Positions 54,100 through 61,800 of a stretch of 64,000 nt of DNA are shown piece by piece. Within the stretch, counting starts at the first letter, position 1. Every line of letters begins with the position of its first letter. This stretch comes from an uncultured Vicinamibacterales bacterium (GTDB lineage: Bacteria > Acidobacteriota > Vicinamibacteria > Vicinamibacterales > UBA8438): assembly GCA_958295905.1 (NCBI GenBank), contig OY282382.1, forward strand, positions 248,001-312,000, written 5' to 3'. Both the position numbers and the translations under genes were made by a program. Below the pieces are notes generated by a model. The model ran no database searches. It saw only the letters and a list, made by a program, of their open reading frames with translations, and was not told the origin of the DNA.

Positions 54100-55158
54100 A
54101 TGGCGGACCTCTTCATCACGCCGCCAGAACGAAACCACACCCGCAGCGCGAATGCCGACTGGATGGAGATCCAGGCTCTCCGCGCAGCGGGTCGGCGATC
54201 GACCATCGGCGACATCCTCGGAGTCTTCGACTTCAACGGCGATGCTGCGGCCGACGACGACGCGGGTGCCGATCTGTACGAAGAATCGATTCTGGAGGCG
54301 GGACGGAATCGCCCCATCGACGACATGTTCGACGAACTCCAGTACCGGGCGCGGGTCCTCGGTGACGCGTATCCGTTCACCGTTGACATGAGTCCTCCCG
54401 CCCTCGTTCAGATCCCGGACATCACGTCGACTCCCGGCCGTGTCGTCTATCTTTTCTGTCTGCTTGCATCGGCAATACGCGAGAACAGAGTTCAGCCCGC
54501 CGGATCGACGAATGCGGCACGTAAAGAAATCGCCAATCTGTTTCAGGTGTGCGCGTGCCTCGCCGCCGGCGGCTACATCGTCGGGGACGTAGCGTCTTTC
54601 GGCTTTCCACGCGCCACGGGCACAGACTTCCTGCCGGCGCTCCGTGACACGTTCCAACGATTCGGCGCCGGTGAGGTCAGACCGGCTGTATCGCCGGGGC
54701 ATCCGACTGCGGCGAAGGACGACGGAATCGACGTCATCGCTTGGCGGGATCACCCCGACCGCATGCCCGCGAAGCTCTATCTGCTCGGCCAATGCGCGTC
54801 CGGACGTGGGTGGGAAGAGAAGTCCGTTCGGGATCGAATTCCGCAGTTCCACGGCTGGTTCAGCACGCCGCCGGCAACACACTGCCTGCCATCGATGTTC
54901 ATTCCGTTCACGCTGCATCACGATGTCTCGGGCGACCCGACGACCGCGTTCCAAACGGTGCTGACCAACAAGTACCTTCGCGAAGAACGACGATACGGCA
55001 TCATCTTCGATCGCTTCCGGATCGCCTATTTCGCCGGCGTGTGCCTGGGCGCCGGGGACGACGAACCGTCGCGGGTGGACGGTCGCGAACGGTTCGGTGA
55101 CGTCCGGGCATGGGTGGAAACCACATTCGGGATTCCCGGATTCATCGAGTCGGTATGA
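54100..55158 (+). CDS. Restriction-endonuclease-like protein of the ParB/methyltransferase cassette
   Basis: 352 residues from the ATG overlapping the ParB-like stop (TGATG; a GTG three bases earlier is possible). The middle region AAKDDGIDVIAWRDHPDRMP followed by AKLYLLGQCASG fits a restriction-type PD-(D/E)XK fold of the D-GIDV ... QC-x-SG kind (Asp, then Gln/Cys in place of ExK). The N-terminal region (ADWMEIQALRAAGRRSTIGD) and C-terminal region (TVLTNKYLREERRYGIIFDR) are unrecognised. It ends in a 4-bp overlap with the methyltransferase gene. Inferred nuclease effector; not a family I can name. Confidence 0.7.
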   Translation: MADLFITPPERNHTRSANADWMEIQALRAAGRRSTIGDILGVFDFNGDAAADDDAGADLYEESILEAGRNRPIDDMFDELQYRARVLGDAYPFTVDMSPPALVQIPDITSTPGRVVYLFCLLASAIRENRVQPAGSTNAARKEIANLFQVCACLAAGGYIVGDVASFGFPRATGTDFLPALRDTFQRFGAGEVRPAVSPGHPTAAKDDGIDVIAWRDHPDRMPAKLYLLGQCASGRGWEEKSVRDRIPQFHGWFSTPPATHCLPSMFIPFTLHHDVSGDPTTAFQTVLTNKYLREERRYGIIFDRFRIAYFAGVCLGAGDDEPSRVDGRERFGDVRAWVETTFGIPGFIESV

Positions 55159-56249
55159 GACATCCGCTCCATTCCATCTGTCCGTACTTCGCGATGTTCC
55201 CCGAAGACTTCGTCGCGCGGCAGATCTTCGCCTACACGCGGCGGGGCGACACGATCTTCGACCCGTTCAGCGGCCGGGGCACGACCGTGTTCGAGAGTCT
55301 CCTGCACGGACGTCCCGCCGCCGGCGTGGACATCAATCCTGTCGCGGCGTGCATCTCCGGGGCCAAGGCGAACACGCCGGTGCTGCCCTCGGTCGACAGG
55401 CGACTGCGTCACCTTGAGGGGCTGCAGCGCAAAGCTGGACCGCTTGCCACGCCTGCCGGCGATTTTTTCTCCGCGTGTTTCCATCCGCAGACGCTCCAGC
55501 AGCTCCTGTTCCTGCGGGCCCGGCTCGACTGGGAACACGCCCGCGTCGACCGCTTCATCGCCGCCGTCGTGCTTGGCTGCCTGCACGGCGAGTCTCACAA
55601 GTCGCGCAATTGTCTGAGCAACCGAATGCCGAGGACGATCAGCACGAAGCCGGACTACTCGGTGCGCTGGTGGACAGAGAAGGGGTATACCGCGCCCGAG
55701 CGGGACGTGTTCGCAGTGGTGCGCCGCATGGCGCGCTATCGGCTGCGGCATCCTCCCGCACCGTTGCGCGGCGCCGTCAGACGCCGCGACGCGCGTGGTG
55801 CAGCCGCCGGGTTTCCGGGCCTGCGCAGATCCGTGTCTCTGATGGTCACGTCGCCGCCGTACCTCGATACGACGCACTATGCCGAAGACCAGTGGCTCCG
55901 GTCATGGTTCCTCGGCGGTCCCGAGCGGCCGACGTCGCGGACGGACGGCGATGATCGCCACACGAACCTCGGGGCGTACTGGCGCTTCCTGACCGAAGCG
56001 TGGGCGGGATGCGCCGGGCTGCTGCGGGAAGACGCCGTCATCGTCGTTCGCATCGGAGGCGCCCGCATCGCCAAGGACGACCTGCTGGCCGGACTCCGGC
56101 GGTCGCTCGCCGCCGGTCTCGCCGGCTTCGAGATCCGCACCCTGCACGCGGGCTCCACGACGGCGATCAGGAACCGCCAGACCAACGTGTTCCGACCCGG
56201 AACGACACGGCAACGATACGAACACGACTTCGCCTTCAGACTTCAATGA
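55155..56249 (+). CDS. DNA (adenine/cytosine-N4) methyltransferase
   Basis: 364 residues from the ATG in the ATGA overlap. SAM-binding DPFSGRGTTVFESLLHGRPA (about 36-55) and catalytic MVTSPPYLDTTHYAEDQW (TSPPY, about 230-247) identify an amino-methyltransferase; motif X-type FDPF precedes the catalytic motif, as in beta-class enzymes. Between the motifs, LDWEHARVDRFIAAVVLGCLHG and RTISTKPDYSVRWW form a likely helical target-recognition insert. It would protect host DNA from the cassette nuclease. Confidence 0.88.
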   Translation: MRHPLHSICPYFAMFPEDFVARQIFAYTRRGDTIFDPFSGRGTTVFESLLHGRPAAGVDINPVAACISGAKANTPVLPSVDRRLRHLEGLQRKAGPLATPAGDFFSACFHPQTLQQLLFLRARLDWEHARVDRFIAAVVLGCLHGESHKSRNCLSNRMPRTISTKPDYSVRWWTEKGYTAPERDVFAVVRRMARYRLRHPPAPLRGAVRRRDARGAAAGFPGLRRSVSLMVTSPPYLDTTHYAEDQWLRSWFLGGPERPTSRTDGDDRHTNLGAYWRFLTEAWAGCAGLLREDAVIVVRIGGARIAKDDLLAGLRRSLAAGLAGFEIRTLHAGSTTAIRNRQTNVFRPGTTRQRYEHDFAFRLQ

Positions 56250-56364
56250 CCGAACGGCACCCGGGGCCGAGCGCCAGCCGGGCGGCGTGGCGCGGAACCC
56301 CGACGAACCCGAATCACCGTGTTCAAGGACGACCGGCGCGCGGAAGAGGATGCAGAGGAGAGGG

Positions 56365-56438
56365 TGGCTGGGAGGCAGGGATTCGAACCCCGATTACACG
56401 GTCCAGAGCCGCGTGTCCTACCATTGAACGACCTCCCA
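56365..56438 (-). tRNA. tRNA-Gln (anticodon CTG)
   Basis: 74 nt on the minus strand. Acceptor stem TGGGAGG pairs with CCTCCCA, D-arm GTTCAATGGTAGGAC, anticodon stem CGCGG/CCGTG with loop CTCTGGA (anticodon CTG), T-arm with GGTTCGAATCC, discriminator G and an encoded CCA. The weak U1-A72 pair is typical of tRNA-Gln recognised by GlnRS. It stands alone between the methyltransferase and rhomboid genes. Confidence 0.95.
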
Positions 56439-56488
56439 GCAATGGCGGCGGGTGTTCAATTATACCCGTTTCTCGCCGAACCACCCCG

Positions 56489-57748
56489 TCAATCGCGATG
56501 CCCGCCACCCGCCGGACGCCGCCCGCCGGACGCCGCCCGCTCCGGCGCCGGCCGGAGGCGGTTCAACTGGAACTTCTCCAGGGCCGCAATCTCGGCCAGC
56601 CCCCGGCGGGCCTGGGCCGCCATCTCGGGATCGGGGTCGAGGGCGAGGGCCTCGAGCAGGTGTCGAGAGGCGGCGGCCGGCTCGCTGAACGTGCGCAACT
56701 GGAGCAGCCCGGCCGCGAGATGCGCCTCGGCGGCGGTGGAAGACATGGGATAGTCGCGGACATGCTGCTGAAAGAGCGCCAACGCGGCGTGCGGATGTCC
56801 CCGGGCGGCCATCCACGTCCCGAGCATGAGCGAATGCCGCTCGCTGAGCAGCCCCCGGGTCTCGGCCGACGACAACCGGACGTAGCGCCGGGCCGCAACC
56901 TCGTAGTCTCCGTCCTCGATGAGGGCGGCGAGGCTGCCGGGCGGCGGAGGTGCGGCGTCTCGGTCTGCCGCCTCGACCGGCGCGGATCCCGCGAATCGCC
57001 GCCTGCGGTTGACCAGCCACGCCGCCAGCAATCCGACGAGAAACCCGCCGAGGTGCGCGCCATGGGCGACGCCCCCGCCCCAGGCCCCCGCGGTCAGGAA
57101 CGGGAGCAGGTTCTGGATCAGCACGAAGAAGCCGAGCACGAAGCGCGCGGGGATTCGCACGACGTTCATGAAGAACGGGAACAGCATCACCCAGACCCGG
57201 ACGCGATTGCGGGGGAACCAGACGAAGTAGAGGCCGGCGACGCCGAAGATGGCCCCCGACGCGCCGAGCAGGGGCAGGGTCGACCGGCCGCCCAGCATCG
57301 TCTGGATCGCGGTCGCGGCGACCCCCGTCCCGAGGTAGGCGGCGAGAAACCGGACCCGGCCCAGTCGATGCTCGACGTTGTCGCCGCAGATCCAGAGGAA
57401 CAGCATGTTGCCGGCGAGATGGAGGAATCCGGCGTGCAGAAACATCGCGGTGAGGAGCGACGCCACGCGGGGCTCGACCGCCCGGAACCCCCACTGGAAG
57501 ACGAACAGGTCGTACCCGGTGAGCTGCGTGTACATCAGGGCGACGTCGCGCCGCGAGACCGGTCCGGGGAGTGCCTCGACCCAGGCGCCGAGATACGCCT
57601 GAACCATCGGATCGGCCCACTCGGGCCGCACGAAGCCGAGCGGCAGGGTGATCAGGACGAAGGCGGCGCAGTTGACCAGAATGAGGCCGTACGTCACCAC
57701 CGGCGCATCGGGGGGATTGGGCTCGTCGCCCAGCGGCAGCACGAACAT
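56489..57748 (-). CDS. Rhomboid-family intramembrane serine protease with C-terminal TPR-like helices
   Basis: 419 residues. Six membrane segments between about 18 and 275; the catalytic Ser is in LLGASGAIFGVAGLYF (GASG, about 163-166) and the His in AHGAHLGGFLVG. The conserved HAGFLHLAGNMLFLWICG segment supports the fold. After the membrane domain a cytoplasmic tail (about 290-410) carries repeat-like helices (ARRYVRLSSAETRGLLSERH; HPHAALALFQQHVRDYPMSS). Cleaves membrane proteins; substrate unknown. It ends 51 bp from tRNA-Gln. Confidence 0.92.
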   Translation of the reverse strand: MFVLPLGDEPNPPDAPVVTYGLILVNCAAFVLITLPLGFVRPEWADPMVQAYLGAWVEALPGPVSRRDVALMYTQLTGYDLFVFQWGFRAVEPRVASLLTAMFLHAGFLHLAGNMLFLWICGDNVEHRLGRVRFLAAYLGTGVAATAIQTMLGGRSTLPLLGASGAIFGVAGLYFVWFPRNRVRVWVMLFPFFMNVVRIPARFVLGFFVLIQNLLPFLTAGAWGGGVAHGAHLGGFLVGLLAAWLVNRRRRFAGSAPVEAADRDAAPPPPGSLAALIEDGDYEVAARRYVRLSSAETRGLLSERHSLMLGTWMAARGHPHAALALFQQHVRDYPMSSTAAEAHLAAGLLQLRTFSEPAAASRHLLEALALDPDPEMAAQARRGLAEIAALEKFQLNRLRPAPERAASGGRRPAGGGHRD

Positions 57749-57978
57749 GGCTTCGCGCCGATTCTACCTGTCGCCACCAGCCCGGCCGCGGGGGATACCG
57801 CCACGTCGCAATTGATCGAATCGACGCTCGGCGCCCGTCGCGGCCCCACCGGCCCCGCCGCGACGGATACTGCAACGACAGGGCCGCCCCTGACGATTCA
57901 CGCCGCGGCCGGCCCCCGCACCGGCCCGCATCGCCGGGAACCGCGAACGATCGGCCGGACCGCGGACCCGGCGCGGGA

Positions 57979-58294
57979 CGAGCCGGGAGCCGCGGCATGA
58001 CGCACCCAACGGCCGGACACCGGCGGAAGAGGCTTACCCGGCCGCGGCTGCTCGAAGGCGTGGCGGCGCCCGCCGCCGCCGACCCGCAACTCCGCCGGGT
58101 GGTGTCGCGCTTCGGCCCGCCCCCCCTGTGGACGCGCGAGCCGGGAGCCGCGGCATGACGCACCGAACGGCCGGACACCGGCGGAAGAGGCTTACCCGGC
58201 CGCGGCTGCTCGAAGGCGTGGCGGCGCTCGCCGCCGCCGACCCGCAACTCGGCCGGGTGGTGTCGCGCTTCGGCCCGCCGCCCCTGTGGACGCG
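57979..58294 (+). repeat. 158-bp tandem duplication of the glycosylase start region
   Basis: 57979-58136 and 58137-58294 are about 97% identical (158-bp step). The upstream copy has its own ATG at 57997 encoding THPTAGHRRKRLTRPRLLEG and about 33 more residues, and its stop TGA overlaps the ATG of the full gene at 58155 (ATGA). It is a degenerate decoy 5' end rather than a second gene. Confidence 0.88.
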
Positions 58295-58874
58295 CGAGCC
58301 CGGTTACGCCGCCCTCGTGCAGATCGTGCTCGAGCAGCAGGTGTCCCTCGCGTCCGGCCGGTCCACCTTCGCCCGACTGCGCGAGGCCTGCGGCGGGATC
58401 ACCGCCGAGCGCGTGGCCGGCTTGGCCGCGCCCGGGTTCCCGGCGGCCGGCGTGAGCCGGCAGAAGGCGGGTTACTGCCTGGGAATCGCCCGTGAGATCC
58501 TGGACGGCAACCTCGACATGAAGGCGCTGGACGGGGCGGACGACGACACGATCCGCGAACGGCTGATGCGCATTCGCGGCATCGGACCGTGGACCGCGAA
58601 CATCTATCTGATGACGGCGCTCGGCCGCCCGGACGTCTGGCCGGACGGGGACCTCGCACTGGCCGCGGCGGCGCAGCAGGTCAAGAACCTCCGGGAACGG
58701 CCGGACGCCCGGCGGCTGCGGGAGATGGCCGCGGGCTGGGCGCCGTGGCGGACGGTCGCGGCCCGCATCCTGTGGCACCACTACCTGTCGGAGCGGGCGG
58801 TCGGAGCGGGCCGCGGCAGCGGGGTGAGCACCCGCTCGGACGCCAAGTCCCAGCCGCCGCCCAGGGCGCGGTAG
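58155..58874 (+). CDS. DNA-3-methyladenine glycosylase II-like (AlkA) base-excision enzyme
   Basis: 239 residues. HhH-GPD superfamily: helix-hairpin-helix LMRIRGIGPWTANIYLM (about 137-153) and the catalytic Asp in WPDGDLAL (about 162-169). The N-terminal part has ALVQIVLEQQVSLASGRSTF, typical of AlkA/DNA-3-methyladenine glycosylases. Removes alkylated bases. The last 94 bp overlap, antisense, the 3' end of the efflux gene. The ATG at 58155 is within the downstream duplicate; frames starting at 58128 are not favoured. Confidence 0.92.
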   Translation: MTHRTAGHRRKRLTRPRLLEGVAALAAADPQLGRVVSRFGPPPLWTREPGYAALVQIVLEQQVSLASGRSTFARLREACGGITAERVAGLAAPGFPAAGVSRQKAGYCLGIAREILDGNLDMKALDGADDDTIRERLMRIRGIGPWTANIYLMTALGRPDVWPDGDLALAAAAQQVKNLRERPDARRLREMAAGWAPWRTVAARILWHHYLSERAVGAGRGSGVSTRSDAKSQPPPRAR

Positions 58875-61800
58875 AGGTCCACCAAGTGCCTGACCACCGC
58901 GCCGTTGACGTCCGCGAGCCGGTCGCTCAGGGAGAAGAGCGTTCGCTGGCTGTCGAGGACGTTCTGAAAGTCGGTCAGGCCCGCGAGGTATTGCGTGCGT
59001 ACCAGGTCGACCGCCCGCTGCGCGGCGCCGACCGCGTCCCGCAGCCGGACACGGCGCTCCTGCTCGCGCCCGTACGCCACCATGGCGTTCTCGACGTCCT
59101 CCAACCCGGCGAGCATCGCCTGCTCGTAGTCCGCCAGGGCCGCCGAGGTGCGCGCCTCCTGGACGTCGATCCGGCTGTGAATGCGGTCCCGGTCGAACAG
59201 GTTCCAGCGAAGCCCCGGCAGGATGTTCCATCCGAACCCGGTCGGATCGCCGATGTTCCCGGCGTCGAACGAGAAATTGCCGCCGAGCGAAAAGCGCGGG
59301 TAGAGGTCGGCGGTCGCGGCCCCGATCCGCGCGGTCTGCGCCGCGAGATTCCGTTCTGCGCGCCGGATGTCGGGCCGCTGGCGAACGAGGTCGGCCGGAA
59401 TCCCGACCGTCACGGACTCGCGCGGCGCCGGGATGGCGCCGCCTGTCCGAAGCTGGTTGCCGAGCGCGCCGGGCGCCTCGGCCAACAGGATGGCCAGCCG
59501 GTTGAGCGCCGCCGTCAAGTTCAGCTCGAGCGGCGGGATCCGGGACCGGGTGTCGTACAGGTTCGCCTCCGCCTGCGCCACGTCGAGCGCGGAGGTCAGC
59601 CCCGCGTCGAACCGGTCGCGTGTCAACCGGAGGCTCTCTTCCTGCGACCGCACGTTGTCGTGCGCGACGGCGAGCCGCTCCTGCGTGGTCCGCACATCGA
59701 TGTAGTGCAGGGCCACATCGGCCGACAGCGAGACCAGCACGTCCCTGAAGTCCTCGACGGACGCGTCGTAGTCGGCGAGCGCGGCTTCGACGCCGCGGCT
59801 GATCCGGCCGAACACGTCGGGCTCCCAACTGACCTGCGCGCCGGCCGAGAGCAGGGTGGAGACCGCCGGCTCGGCGCCGGCCGGCGCGGAAGCGGCGCTG
59901 GCGCGTGAGACGGAGACGCGCGGCGCCGCGTCGACGACCGGGAGCCGGTCGCCCGCGACCACCTGAACGGCCGCCCGGCTCTCCCGGACCCGCGCCACGG
60001 CCCGCCGGACGTCCGGATTCGCCGTCCGGGCCTGTTCGATGAGCCGCACCAGCGTCGGATCGTCGAACGTATCCCACCAGCGTTGCAATCGGGCTTCGCC
60101 GGTGTCGAGGCCGGCCAGCGCCCGCGCGCGCCAGGCGTCGGGCGGCGGCGCGCCGCCCGGCATGGGCGACTCGGGCCGGGCGTAATCCGGACCCGCGGTC
60201 ACACAGCCCGCGGCGCCGCCCAGCGCCGCGAGGACGGCAATGCCGCGGAGGGCGCGCGCGGCGCCCCGGCCGGTCGCGGCTGGGGTGATCCCGCCGCCGG
60301 GCATCCCGCCCGCCGGCGGCGCGGCGATCGTCCCGCCCGCCGGCGCCCGCCGATCGCGCACGCGCTGTACGAGGACGTAGAACACCGGGATGAAGAGCAC
60401 CCCCAGCGCCGTGGCCGCCACCATCCCGGCGAACACCGCGGTCCCGAGCGCCCGCCGGCTCGCGGCGCCCGCGCCGGTCGCGACGAGCAGCGGCAGGACG
60501 CCGAGAATGAACGAGACCGCCGTCATGAGCACCGCGCGGAAGCGCAGGCGCGCCGCTTCGACGGCCGCCTCCAGCGTGGTCCGCCCTTCCTGCTCCCGAA
60601 GCTGCTTCGCGAACTCGACGATGAGAATCGCGGTCTTGGCGGAAAGCCCGATGAGCAGGACGAGTCCAATCTGCGTATAGACGTTGTTGTCGTACGCCCG
60701 CAGCAGCGTGCCGTACAGCGCGCCGATGAGCGAGAACGGGATGGCGAGGACGACCGCTGCCGGCACGAGCCAGCTCTCGTACTGCGCCGCCAAGAAGAGG
60801 AACACGAGGACGAACGCCAACGCGAAGAGCAGTGGCGCCTGGTTGCCGGCGGCGATCTGCTGGTAGGTCGTGCCGGTCCATTCGTAGCCCATCGACGGCG
60901 GCAGCATCCGCGCCGCCAGTTCCTCCATCGCCTGCCGCGCCTCCCCCGCGCTGAATCCGGGGCGGGGAGAACCGGTGATCGTGGCGGAGGGAAACAGGTT
61001 GTAGCGTGTCACCGCCTGTGGTCCGACGGTGTCGCGCACCGTCAGCAGCGTGCCGAGTGGAATCATGTGGCCGTCGGCATCCCGCACTTCGAGCGCGCGG
61101 ATGTCGTCGACCCGCCGGCGAAAGGCGGCGTCCGCCTGGATCATGACCCGGTAGGTGCGGCCGAACAGGCTGAAGTCGTTCACATAGGCCGATCCGAGGT
61201 AGGCCTGCAAGGTGCCGAAGATGTCGTTGATCGGAACGCCGAGCGTCTGCGCCCTCGTCCGATCGACGTCGACGGCGAGCTGCGGCACGTTGGCCCGGAA
61301 GCTGCTGTTCACCCGCGTGAGGACCGGGTGCCGATTGCCGGCCGCGGCCAGGTCGTCGGCGAACGCCTGGAGCTGCTGCGGGCCGAGGCCGCCGCGGTCC
61401 TGGAGGATGAATTCGAAGCCGGCGGCGTTGCCCAGGCCGTTGATCGGCGGCGGTGTGAAGCCGAACGCGATCGCCTCCTGAATCCCGAAGAGCCGGCCGG
61501 ACACCAGCTCGGCTATGGCCGCCGCGTGGAGCTCCGGCGCGTTCCGCCGGCTCCAGTCGTCGAGCACGACAATCGCCGCGCCCATGTTGCTGGCGTTCAG
61601 GCCGGTGAGCAGCGAGAACCCGCCGATGGAAATGACGTTGCGCGCGCCCGGCGCCGCCATCAGCACCTCGGTCACGCGGTCGAGCACCGCCTCGGTTCGT
61701 TCCAGCGACGCGCTGTCGGGGAGCTGGACGTGGGCGAAGACCGCCCCCTTGTCCTCGTTCGGCACGAAGCCGCCCGGGATGCGGACGAACCCGTACCACC

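Larger units (their letters stand above)
51554..54100 (+). pseudogene. ParB/Srx-like nuclease-fold protein gene, split by an IS element
   Basis: The first 48 codons (51554-51698) encode APGELKFDRSNPRFIDRGGF...EEDVVRYLTQHV, the start of a ParB-like N-terminal domain. The frame then enters the IS and stops at 51760. It resumes at 53159: DVDELLQSILSAGWVDFEPL, then GEKIVLEGNRRLAALRLLSD (ParB core) and IAAISRTLGDSHNTVRRLVNGW (HTH). Removing the IS (51699-53155) and one GTAG copy joins QHV to DVDEL in frame, giving a 361-residue protein. First gene of a cassette with the nuclease-like and methyltransferase genes, overlapping the next by 1-4 bp. The downstream half may still be made from an internal start. 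Confidence 0.85.

Noticed and set aside
51941-54100. 719-residue frame read as one protein through the IS
   Set aside because: The first part is antisense to the transposase; only the portion after 53159 is ParB-like coding sequence.
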